From assembly GCA_963749715.1 (NCBI GenBank), contig CAVVNR010000008.1, positions 62,001 to 126,000 of the forward strand: 64,000 nucleotides of DNA, read 5' to 3'. The notes beneath the pieces are model-generated. The model did no database searches and was not told the DNA's origin. It worked only from the letters and a program-made list of their open reading frames with translations. Shown here piece after piece: positions 17,939 through 25,564 of the stretch. The stretch is from Roseiarcus sp963749715 (lineage in GTDB: Bacteria; Pseudomonadota; Alphaproteobacteria; Rhizobiales; Beijerinckiaceae). The position numbers were made by a program, and so were the translations under genes. The stretch's first letter is position 1, and each line of letters starts with the position of its first letter.

Positions 17939-18813
17939 CCGAGCGGCTCAGCGACGTCGCGGCGCGCATCGGCTCAGTGCGCCAGCTTTCGTCGGTCATC
18001 GGCGCGATGCGAGGCATCGCTGCAGCGAGGGCGCGCGAGGCGCGCGAACGCGTCGAGGGCGTACGCGCCTATGCGCGAACGATCGGGGCCGCGATTGGCC
18101 AGGCGCTGGCCCTCATGGACGCCGCCGCGGGCGCGCGGCACGACGGGCGGGACGGACATCTGGTGATCGCGCTCTGCGCCGAGCAGGGCTTTGCGGGATC
18201 GTTCAATCGGCGGGTGCTCGATGCTGCCGAGCGGCTCATGAGGTCGGCGGGAGGGCGCCCGGCCGAACTCATGCTCTTGGGCGGGCGCGGCCTGACTGCG
18301 GCCGAGGAGAGGGGCCTCAAGATCGGCTGGAGCGCGTCGATGGTCGCGCATGTCGACGAGGCGGCGGCGCTCGCCGACCGCGTGACGGAGCAGCTCTATG
18401 ACCGCCTCGATGAGGGGCGGGCGACCCGGGTGACCCTTGCCTACGCGACGCCCGCGCTGTCGGGCGAAGTCCAGGTTGTCGAGCGCACGCTCGCGCCGTT
18501 CGATTTCGCCCGTTTTCCGCGGACAAGAAACCCGTCGCCGCCGCTCATTTCGCTGCCGCCGGGAGTTCTTTTGGCGCAGCTCGCAGAAGAATACGTGTTC
18601 GCCGAACTGTGCGAAGCGCTGACGTTGTCGCTTGCCGCCGAGAACGAAGCGCGCATGCGGGCGATGACCGCTGCAAAGTCCAACGTCTCGACGATGCTTG
18701 AAGAGCTCGTCGCCCGCTCACGGCAATTGCGTCAGGAGGAGATCACCAACGAGATCATCGAGCTCGGCGGGCGCAAGGCGGTGAATGGCGTGACTGATCG
18801 TCTCAATCGATGA
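17935..18813 (+). CDS. atpG: N-type ATPase gamma subunit
   Basis: This 292-residue protein is the central rotor stalk. The N-terminal helix begins ERLSDVAARIGSVRQLSSVI, a Rossmann-like middle contains ALCAEQGFAGSFNRRV, and the C-terminal helix contains NVSTMLEELVARSRQLRQEEITNEI. It is the last gene of the N-ATPase operon and overlaps the alpha stop by ATGA. No atpH follows, as expected for this type. The next gene, a PEP-CTERM protein, begins 87 bases later and is unrelated. Confidence 0.94.
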   Translation: MTERLSDVAARIGSVRQLSSVIGAMRGIAAARAREARERVEGVRAYARTIGAAIGQALALMDAAAGARHDGRDGHLVIALCAEQGFAGSFNRRVLDAAERLMRSAGGRPAELMLLGGRGLTAAEERGLKIGWSASMVAHVDEAAALADRVTEQLYDRLDEGRATRVTLAYATPALSGEVQVVERTLAPFDFARFPRTRNPSPPLISLPPGVLLAQLAEEYVFAELCEALTLSLAAENEARMRAMTAAKSNVSTMLEELVARSRQLRQEEITNEIIELGGRKAVNGVTDRLNR

Positions 18814-18900
18814 ACCCACTTGCGGCGCTGTTGAATGCCTGTTAACTTCGGATCTCAGCGAAATGCTTGTCGCGCGGGTGGGCAGCCACGGGGGTTCCTT

Positions 18901-19671
18901 ATGGGAAAAATCTTCAGTGTAACCGCTTTGGTCATCGGCTCTGCAGTTTCTTTTGCGCCAGCGGGCGTGATGGGGGCGACGTTCAGCTTCAGCGATGACT
19001 TTTCTCCGCCGTCGGCCGCGTGGAGCAACAGCACGGGGAACTGGACGGCGAGCGGGGGTAAGTATTACGCCCAGCAACCGAACAACAATCCGGAAGCGAT
19101 ATCGTTTCTTCCTTTCGTTTTCACCAACGCCAGCGATCAGGTGACGGTCACGATCAATAGCCTGGGCGACGGCGGCATCCTCTTTGAGGCCCCGTCCAAG
19201 ACCAACTATCTCCTCAGCGTGCTGGGAGGCGCAGGATACGGCCAGGGCCTCCGCGGCGGGACCGCGGGCAACTCTGCTTACTGGGCGACCTACGCCAACC
19301 CGAGCGCCACGTTTAACCTCGTAAGTCCTGCGTTTAACCCGGGCAGCACATATACGGTGACGATCGCCGTCGTGAATGGGCTCTTCACTCTCTACAACGA
19401 CCCAAGCGGAACGTTCGACGGTTCGTCGGTCCCCCTGACTTCCTATGACGATCCTGGACTGAGCAAATTCCAGCTCGGACTGTACGACGATCAACCAAAC
19501 ACAACAACTGGCAGTGGTTTCGGGCCGGCGCAATCGTTCAGCACGTTCAGCGTCGCCGGCACGGTCCCGGAAAGTTCGACCTGGGCGATGCTATTGCTTG
19601 GCTTCGCCGGGCTTGGGTTTGCGGGTTATCGCAGCCGTCGTTGGGAGGCTTCGGGCGCGGCGCGCGCCTAA
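18901..19671 (+). CDS. PEP-CTERM sorting-domain surface protein
   Basis: With the ATG at 18901 (preceded by GGGGG) the protein has 256 residues. A signal peptide (hydrophobic to about 25, GVMGATF) is followed by a beta-rich body of LamG/concanavalin-like appearance (FSDDFSPPSAAWSNSTGNW, and YTVTIAVVNGLFTLYND). The tail is VPESSTWAMLLLGFAG and then YRSRR. The PEP triplet is changed to PES, but the rest is typical of exosortase substrates. It lies just after the N-ATPase operon on the same strand but is unlikely to be functionally part of it. Confidence 0.83.
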   Translation: MGKIFSVTALVIGSAVSFAPAGVMGATFSFSDDFSPPSAAWSNSTGNWTASGGKYYAQQPNNNPEAISFLPFVFTNASDQVTVTINSLGDGGILFEAPSKTNYLLSVLGGAGYGQGLRGGTAGNSAYWATYANPSATFNLVSPAFNPGSTYTVTIAVVNGLFTLYNDPSGTFDGSSVPLTSYDDPGLSKFQLGLYDDQPNTTTGSGFGPAQSFSTFSVAGTVPESSTWAMLLLGFAGLGFAGYRSRRWEASGAARA

Positions 19672-20052
19672 CTCGCCGCGAATGGCAGGGAGGTCCCCTT
19701 CTCTGGCAATCGATCCTCGCAAAGGCTGTGGCCATGGATGATTTGAACGAGCGCGGCTACCGCAGCTAGGTCCATCCAGGAATAGACGAATTCGCGGAAC
19801 GCCGGACGCGGCGACGCCTATCGCGGCGCCCAGGCGCGGACCTTCGCGTTGCGAAGTATCGGGGACCGGTCCGGGGGCGGCGCCAAAGCGTCAAAACCGC
19901 GCTTGTGAAGGCTTGTCCCGGACAAGCGCGGCGATGGCGTCACGGGGTCGGAAGCGCGATCGGCAATGACTCCGACCAACCCCTAACCCATGAGCGCCAG
20001 AACCGGATTTCCGAGAATCGACATTTTCTTGCCAAATCGCTGAACCCATGGT
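19672..20052. other. Intergenic region with one perfect palindrome
   Basis: No convincing gene is visible. The only structure is the palindrome GCTTGTCCCGGACAAGC at 19911-19927 and a small inverted repeat CTGAACC-cat-GGTTCAG at 20040-20056 followed by TTTCTC. The first resembles short palindromes scattered between genes of Rhizobiales; the second could weakly terminate the plus-strand transcript. Confidence 0.5.
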
Positions 20053-20762
20053 TCAGTTTCTCAGAAACCGCGAGCGATCAGTCGCCGCGATGCCGCGCGC
20101 CGGTCGACCGGACCGCGTCAGGCTCGTGATAACGCCTTGATAAGGCTCCATTCGAAGAAGGAGGGGGCATTTTGATTTCGTTTCCTCGGATTTTGATTTC
20201 GTCGCCCTGGGTTTTGAGTTTGCTGCGCCCGGCTTTGATCGTATTGCCGCCGGCTTGGACTCCGGTCGGCGGCGCCGGGCGCCGCGCCGGGTGGTCAACC
20301 GCAGCCGGCCTCGGCGCGCCATGACTTGCGGCCCGCTGATGAGGCGCCCGAATTCGATCCTCGGGCATCGGTTCATGATGACCGCCATGCCCTTGGCGCG
20401 CGCTCGCCTGGCCGCTTCTTCGTCGGCGACGCCGAGCTGCATCCAAATCACGCGGGGCAGGGGGTCGAGGCGCAGAGCCTCGTCGGCAACCCCTCCGGCC
20501 GCGGACGATCTGCGGAAGACGTCGACCATGTCGATTGCGGCCGGGACGTCGGCAAGACCGGCAAAAGCCGGCCGGCCGCGGATGAGCCCGCCGGCGTGGC
20601 TTGGATTGACCGGAAAGGTCTCGAAGCCCTTGGCGATGAGAAAGCCGAGCACTTCGTTCGAGGGACGCGCCGATTGGGCGAGGCGCCGACGACGGCGATC
20701 GTGGAGACGCTGGTCAGGATCGACCGCACCTCTTCGTCGCTGACGCCGTCGATCGCCGGCAA
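20053..20762 (-). pseudogene. CoA-binding domain protein (YccU-like), one frameshift
   Basis: The first part reads VRSILTSVSTIAVVGASPN from a probable TTG start at 20762, four bases beyond the stop of the enoyl-CoA hydratase gene. Near 20673-20676 the homology changes frame and continues ARPSNEVLGFLIAKGFETFP, then FAGLADVPAAIDMVDVFRR, VIWMQLGVADEEAA and VIMNRCPRIEF. Adding one base would give GASPNPARPSNEVLGF, exactly the family pattern, so a one-base deletion is the simplest explanation. This Rossmann-type domain binds CoA; the cellular role is unknown. After about 150 residues a Lys/Ser-rich tail made from a 21-base tandem repeat follows, which is unusual for the family. Confidence 0.78.
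20170..20274 (-). repeat. 21-base tandem repeat, five degenerate copies
   Basis: Units of 21 bases begin at 20170, 20191, 20212, 20233 and 20254. The first two share TTTTGATTTCG and the others diverge progressively. On the minus strand, in the CoA-binding frame, each unit gives seven residues of the type P-x-A-x-x-S-K (PAAIRSK, PGAANSK, PRATKSK, SEETKSK). Confidence 0.8.
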
Positions 20763-20763
20763 G

Positions 20764-21576
20764 TCACGACCCCCAGGTCGGCCGGCGCTTTTCCAGGAAC
20801 GCCCCGATGCCTTCGACCGAATCGGGCTCGGCGAGATTGTCGATCATCGCCAGCGAGGCGATCGCATAGGCTTCGTCGAGCGGCCGCTCGATCTGGGCGT
20901 AGAAGGCGCGCTTGCCGATCGCCAGCGTCGGCGCCGAGCGCTCGGCGACCGTTTTGGCCAGCGCCTGGGCCTCCTCGAGCGCGTGGCCCTCGGGGACGAC
21001 GCGGTTGACGAGACCGAAACGTTCGGCTTCCGCGGCGCCATAGAGCCTGCCGGTCAGCGCCATCTCCATCGCTCGCTTGCGCGGGATAGCGCGGCCGACC
21101 GCCACCAGCGGCGTCGAGCAGAAGAGACCGATGTTGACGCCGGGCAGCGCAAAGCGCGCGCGTTCGCCCGCGACCGCGAGATCGCAGGCCGCGACGAGCT
21201 GACAGCCGGCCGCGGTCGCGACGCCCTCGACCGCCGCGATGACCGGCTTCGGCAGCGCGACGACCGCCTGCATGAGCGCCGCGCAGCGCGCGAACAGCTC
21301 GACATAATAGTCACGGCCTCGATCGGGATCGTTGCGATGCGCCTGCATCTCCTTGAGGTCGTGGCCGGCGCTGAGCGCCTGCCCCGCGCCGGCGAGCACG
21401 AGGACGCGAGCCTTGTCGTCATTGGCGATGTCGTCGAGCGCCGCAATGACGGCCTCGATCATGGCGAGGCTCAGGGCATTGCGGTTCTGCGGCGTGTTCA
21501 AGGTCAAGGTGACGACGCCGGCGTCGTCGCGCCTGATGAGCTCGGGCGACGCGGCGACGGCGGACGAAGCGGTCAT
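20764..21576 (-). CDS. Enoyl-CoA hydratase/isomerase family protein
   Basis: The 270-residue crotonase-fold protein has the oxyanion-hole segments ALSAGHDLKEM and VEGVATAAGCQLVAACDL and the C-terminal FLEKRRPTW typical of the family. It is close to the ECHDC3-like branch. The position of the usual catalytic glutamates cannot be confirmed here, so hydratase activity is not certain. It may act in fatty or aromatic acid breakdown. The CoA-binding gene begins two bases after its stop, so both are likely one transcript. Confidence 0.9.
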   Translation of the reverse strand: MTASSAVAASPELIRRDDAGVVTLTLNTPQNRNALSLAMIEAVIAALDDIANDDKARVLVLAGAGQALSAGHDLKEMQAHRNDPDRGRDYYVELFARCAALMQAVVALPKPVIAAVEGVATAAGCQLVAACDLAVAGERARFALPGVNIGLFCSTPLVAVGRAIPRKRAMEMALTGRLYGAAEAERFGLVNRVVPEGHALEEAQALAKTVAERSAPTLAIGKRAFYAQIERPLDEAYAIASLAMIDNLAEPDSVEGIGAFLEKRRPTWGS

Positions 21577-21758
21577 AAGCTATTCCCTATTGCGGCGGAG
21601 GGGCGCGCTCGGCGATGCTGAACCGAGAGTCTACTTGCGTTGATCGGGACAGTAAATGCGGGCGCCGGTCCGCGGGCCCAAACGCGGCTTTGACTGATGG
21701 CGAAACTCTGTTCCGCGAGCCGGCGCCAGCGGGCGTCGCCTGTCTCCGGTCAAACAAA

Positions 21759-21778
21759 GGGCCGCCCGAAGGCGGCCC
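21759..21778 (-). terminator. Intrinsic terminator of the fibro-slime PEP-CTERM gene
   Basis: GGGCCGCC at 21759-21766 pairs with GGCGGCCC at 21771-21778 around a four-base loop. Read on the minus strand the hairpin is followed by TTTGTTTG, a fair T-tract, 25 bases after the stop at 21803. Confidence 0.75.
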
Positions 21779-21802
21779 GCGAAGTTGAAGCTCACGGTAT
21801 GG

Positions 21803-22552
21803 TTAGGCGATCGCCGACCCGAGCCGGTCGTTTCGACCTCGATTGTTTGCGGCGTAACCGAGGCCGGCGAAGCCGATCAGCAGCAGCGCCCAGGTGGCCG
21901 GCTCGGGGACGCTGGTCGTTATATTGCCGTTCAGCGAGAGGTCCGCATAAGCGGCGACGACGTGACGGTCGGCGTAGAAAGCCTCCATGGAGTAGGTTCC
22001 CGGATTGAGGTCCCAGGTCGAAGTCGTGCCAAAAGGATGGACGCCGCCGACCTGGTCGACCACCGACCCGTTGAGCGCGAGAAACATGTCGTCGTCGCCG
22101 CCGAAGGTGATCGAGCCGCCCCCCGCGCCGACATGGAGCGTGGCGAACAGGATCGCGGTCTGAAACGCGCTGCTGTCGTTCGTGCCCGTGCCCAGGGGCG
22201 GGAACATGTTCTGCGTCACCGGCAAAGACTGAACCGTCGTCCCCTCATACGTGACCTCTCCGGCCAATGGGGTCCACCAGTTCAGTGGATTGCCGGCGCC
22301 CTCGAGGAGGCCGGCAGGGTTGCCGGCGGATACGACCGGGAGGCCGTTCTTGAGCGCGGTCCCGACTTCGGGGGTCGCATTGTTGAATTCCTGCCCGCAG
22401 TTCTGCGGGCCGCACGGCGCGAGGTTGAAATCGCCGAAGCTCGGGTTGACGGAATACCAATCGATCCCGATCGGATTGGCGGCGTCGGCGGGAGGCGCGG
22501 AAAGCCCTGCAGCGACGATGCCAAATAAGAACAAATACAACTGCTTACGCAA
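21803..22552 (-). CDS. PEP-CTERM protein with a fibro-slime-like domain
   Basis: This 249-residue protein has a signal peptide (LYLFLFGIVAAGLSAPPADA) and a body with features of the fibro-slime/PA14-like domain: FGGDDDMFLALNGSVVDQVG, then TWDLNPGTYSMEAFYADRH. The PEP-CTERM tail is PEPATWALLLIGFAG followed by a basic end. Fibro-slime domains occur in secreted adhesive or cellulose-associated proteins; here the ligand is unknown. The tail would be processed by an exosortase encoded elsewhere. The upstream 22553-22690 stretch is clearly AT-richer than its surroundings and probably holds the promoter. Confidence 0.85.
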   Translation of the reverse strand: MRKQLYLFLFGIVAAGLSAPPADAANPIGIDWYSVNPSFGDFNLAPCGPQNCGQEFNNATPEVGTALKNGLPVVSAGNPAGLLEGAGNPLNWWTPLAGEVTYEGTTVQSLPVTQNMFPPLGTGTNDSSAFQTAILFATLHVGAGGGSITFGGDDDMFLALNGSVVDQVGGVHPFGTTSTWDLNPGTYSMEAFYADRHVVAAYADLSLNGNITTSVPEPATWALLLIGFAGLGYAANNRGRNDRLGSAIA

Positions 22553-22821
22553 TTCGACGCCCTCCTGACGGGTATGCCGCGAGGGCGTTGTAGTTTACCA
22601 ATTTACAGACTGTCAAGCCTATTAGGACGGATTTGAACATTATTACATATTCTTAGTGTTAACGAGATTGCGTCAGTTTTGTGAACCGCGCCGCGAGCCT
22701 GGGCGTCGGGATCGAAGCGCCGGCGCGGGCCTGAACGTCGCCTCGACTTGGCGCTTTCCCCTGGGAGCGTTTTCGGTTAGGCAGCGGCGCAAACGCGCTC
22801 AAGGCGAAAAGACCGACTTTG

Positions 22822-24621
22822 ATGCATCGCTACCGCACTCATACCTGCGGCGCCCTGACCCTCGCCGAGGACGGCGCCGACGTCCGGCTTTCCGGCTGGT
22901 GCCATCGCATCCGCGATCACGGCGGATTGCTGTTCATCGATCTGCGCGATCATTATGGCCTGACGCAATGCGTCGTCGATCCGGATTCGCGGGCGTTTGG
23001 CGAAGCGGAGAAATTGCGATCGGAATTCGTCGTCCGCTTCGACGGCAGGGTGCGCAAGCGCCCGCCCGGCACCGAAAACCCCGAGATGCCGACCGGGCTC
23101 ATCGAAGTCTATGTGCGCGAGATCGAAGTCTTGGGCCCAGCCGGCGACCTGCCGCTGCCGGTGTTTGGCGACCAGCCCTATCCCGAGGACACGCGGCTCC
23201 GGTATCGCTTTCTCGATCTGCGGCGCGAGAAGCTCCACCAGAACATCATGCTGCGTGGGCAAATCATTGATTCGCTTCGTAGACGGATGAAAGGGCAGGG
23301 GTTCTTCGAGTTCCAGACGCCGATCCTCACCGCCTCGAGCCCCGAAGGCGCCCGCGACTTCCTCGTGCCCTCGCGCCTGCATCCCGGCAAGTTCTACGCG
23401 CTGCCGCAGGCCCCGCAGCAATATAAGCAGCTCCTGATGATGGCGGGCTTCGACCGCTATTTCCAGATCGCGCCGTGCTTCCGCGACGAGGATCCGCGCG
23501 CTGACCGCCTGCCCGGCGAATTCTATCAGCTGGATGTCGAGATGAGCTTCGTCGAGCAGGAGGACGTATTCGCTGCGATGGAGCCGGTGTTGCGGGGCGC
23601 TTTCGAGGAGTTCGCGCGCGGGAGACCCGTCACCCCCTCGCCCTGGCCGCGCATCGGTCACGCAGAGGCGATGCGCAAATACGGCTCCGACAAGCCGGAC
23701 CTGCGGAACCCGCTGGTCATGCAGGATGTCTCCGAGCATTTCCGCGGTTCGGGTTTCAAGCTGTTCGCCCGGCTGCTCGAAGTCGAGAAAAACGAAGTGT
23801 GGGCCATTCCCGCCCCCGGCGGCGGTCAGCGCACCTTTGCCGACCGGATGAATTCGTGGGCGCAGGGCGAAGGCCAGCCGGGGCTGGGCTACATCCTGTT
23901 CGTTTCGGCCTCGACGAATGACGGGCCGGAGCAGATGGTCGGACGCGGCCCAATCGCCAACAATGTCGGCCCCGAAAAGACGGAGGATATACGTCGGCAA
24001 CTCGGCCTAAAGTCGGGCGATGGCGTGTTCTTCGTCGCGGGCGATCCGGACAAGTTCGGAAAATTCGCCGGGCTCGCGCGCACGAAAGTGGCGCAGGAGC
24101 TCAAACTCATCGGCGAGAACCGCTTTGAGTTCTGCTGGGTCGTCGATTTCCCGATGTTCGAGTGGAACGAGGACGAGAAGAAGGTCGACTTCTCCCACAA
24201 TCCGTTCTCGATGCCGCAGGGCGGCCTCGAGGCGCTCGAGAGCCAGGACCCGCTAACCATCAACGCGTTCCAGTACGACGTCGCCTGCAACGGCTACGAG
24301 CTCGCCTCCGGCGGCATCCGCAACCATCGTCCCGAGGCCATGCTGAAAGCCTTCGAGATCGCGGGCTACGGCGAGGAGACTGTGGTCGAACAATTCGGCG
24401 GCATGTATCGCGCGTTCCACTATGGCGCCCCGCCGCACGGGGGGATGGCGGCGGGCGTGGACCGCATCGTGATGCTGCTCGCCGGCGAGCAGAACCTGCG
24501 CGAGGTTGCGCTCTTCCCGATGAATCAGCGGGCCGAGGACCTGCTTATGGGCGCGCCGTCGCCGGCGACGCCGAAGCAATTGCGCGAGCTCCACATTCGC
24601 GTGGTCGCGCCGGAGAAGTAA
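22822..24621 (+). CDS. aspS: Aspartate-tRNA ligase
   Basis: This 599-residue class II synthetase charges tRNA-Asp. An N-terminal OB-fold (VRLSGWCHRIRDHGGLLFID) is followed by motif 2 (PCFRDEDPRADRLPGEFYQL) and the bacterial insertion domain. Motif 3 is GMAAGVDRIVMLLAGEQNLR near the end. The ATG at 22822 is chosen over the TTG one codon before. Alphaproteobacterial AspRS is often non-discriminating and also charges tRNA-Asn for the GatCAB route; that cannot be settled here. A tRNA-Pro gene follows 78 bases later. Confidence 0.97.
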   Translation: MHRYRTHTCGALTLAEDGADVRLSGWCHRIRDHGGLLFIDLRDHYGLTQCVVDPDSRAFGEAEKLRSEFVVRFDGRVRKRPPGTENPEMPTGLIEVYVREIEVLGPAGDLPLPVFGDQPYPEDTRLRYRFLDLRREKLHQNIMLRGQIIDSLRRRMKGQGFFEFQTPILTASSPEGARDFLVPSRLHPGKFYALPQAPQQYKQLLMMAGFDRYFQIAPCFRDEDPRADRLPGEFYQLDVEMSFVEQEDVFAAMEPVLRGAFEEFARGRPVTPSPWPRIGHAEAMRKYGSDKPDLRNPLVMQDVSEHFRGSGFKLFARLLEVEKNEVWAIPAPGGGQRTFADRMNSWAQGEGQPGLGYILFVSASTNDGPEQMVGRGPIANNVGPEKTEDIRRQLGLKSGDGVFFVAGDPDKFGKFAGLARTKVAQELKLIGENRFEFCWVVDFPMFEWNEDEKKVDFSHNPFSMPQGGLEALESQDPLTINAFQYDVACNGYELASGGIRNHRPEAMLKAFEIAGYGEETVVEQFGGMYRAFHYGAPPHGGMAAGVDRIVMLLAGEQNLREVALFPMNQRAEDLLMGAPSPATPKQLRELHIRVVAPEK

Positions 24622-24699
24622 GCGAGGCGAAGCGCGTCGGCCGCCCGTCTCGGGCTTGTCCATGTGAGGCGTCGCATGATAGCGAAACGGTGAGGAATC

Positions 24700-24776
24700 C
24701 GGGGTATAGCGCAGCCTGGTAGCGCGGAAGTTTTGGGTACTTCAGGTCGCAGGTTCAAATCCTGCTGCCCCGACCA
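24700..24776 (+). tRNA. tRNA-Pro (UGG)
   Basis: The acceptor stem CGGGGTA pairs with TGCCCCG, the anticodon stem GAAGT/ACTTC encloses TTTGGGT with anticodon TGG, and the T-arm is GCAGG-TTCAAAT-CCTGC. The CCA end is encoded (ACCA). All arms fold without mismatch apart from one G-T pair. Confidence 0.96.
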
Positions 24777-24806
24777 TCGCCATGAGGACAAGGCTGAGGC
24801 GCCATC

Positions 24807-25109
24807 ATGACCGCTCGCATCTATCAGCCCGCCCGCAGCGCCATGCAGTCGGGTCAAGGAAAGGACAAGTGGATGCTCGAATACGAGCCCGAAAAGCCGC
24901 GCGAGATCGAGCCGTTGATGGGCTGGACGAGTTCGACTGACATGAAATCGCAGGTGAAGCTGCAATTCGACAGCAAGGACGAGGCGATCTCCTACGCCGA
25001 GCGCAACGGCGTTCCCTACCGGGTCGAGGAGCCGAAGCCGATCGCCCGCAAGATTCTGTCCTATTCGGACAATTTTTCGCCCAGCCGCGTCGTTCCTTGG
25101 TCGCACTGA
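24807..25109 (+). CDS. NADH dehydrogenase accessory subunit, NDUFS4 family
   Basis: The 100-residue protein matches the ETC complex I subunit conserved region (NDUFS4/18 kDa subunit): ARIYQPARSAMQSG, then KWMLEYEPEKPREIEPLMGW, SQVKLQFDSKDEAISYAERNG and a C-terminal YSDNFSPSRVVPWSH. It is a peripheral subunit of respiratory complex I, typical of Alphaproteobacteria and mitochondria, and normally encoded away from the nuo operon as here. It lies between two tRNA genes. Confidence 0.93.
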   Translation: MTARIYQPARSAMQSGQGKDKWMLEYEPEKPREIEPLMGWTSSTDMKSQVKLQFDSKDEAISYAERNGVPYRVEEPKPIARKILSYSDNFSPSRVVPWSH

Positions 25110-25141
25110 TGCGCGAGACGTGCGGCGCGCCGCCTCGGCTT

Positions 25142-25218
25142 GGCTCCGTAGCTCAGTTGGATAGAGCAGCCGCCTTCTAAGCGGCAGGTCGCAGGTTCGA
25201 GCCCTGCCGGAGTCGCCA
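25142..25218 (+). tRNA. tRNA-Arg (UCU)
   Basis: The acceptor stem GGCTCCG pairs with CGGAGTC (one G-T), the D-arm is GCTC/GAGC, the anticodon stem GCCGC/GCGGC encloses CTTCTAA with anticodon TCT, and the T-arm is GCAGG-TTCGAGC-CCTGC. CCA is encoded. Confidence 0.96.
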
Positions 25219-25564
25219 ATAATAACAATGTTTTAGAGAAGAAAATCAGAATCTCAAAATTGCCGCAAAGAAGGCTGCGGGTAACATTGCGGGCAACAGC
25301 AAACCACTGGGACGTCGGATCGCACATCTACGTTGTGAACTGGTTATGCGTGCGATCCAGCGCGCAGGATGATGCCTGGACCGAATTCAACAATGGCAGC
25401 CCAGTCGCCAGCCCGTGAAAAACTGACAAGTTTGCCGCTCCGCTGAATTGTCCTAGAAAGAAGGCGCCATGCGGCGACAATCTTCCGTCTCGCTCCTATA
25501 GCGGAGCCGCGAATCGTGCGTACCGAACTAAGCTGGGAGAAGGCCACTTTTCCGGGGGGATCCG
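25219..25564. other. Intergenic region upstream of the adhesin gene
   Basis: The first 50 bases after tRNA-Arg are AT-rich, with a small GC hairpin (CCGCAAAGAAGGCTGCGG) that may end the tRNA transcript. I see no gene on either strand. The promoter of the adhesin should lie in the second half; a purine-rich GGGGGGAT lies just before the ATG at 25565. Confidence 0.5.

Noticed and set aside
20053..20300. 21-base repeats considered as a CRISPR array
   Set aside because: The units are contiguous with no spacers and are degenerate, so they are a coding tandem repeat.
22777..24000. Minus-strand frame of 407 codons opposite aspS
   Set aside because: It lies wholly inside the aspS coding sequence and has no protein signature.
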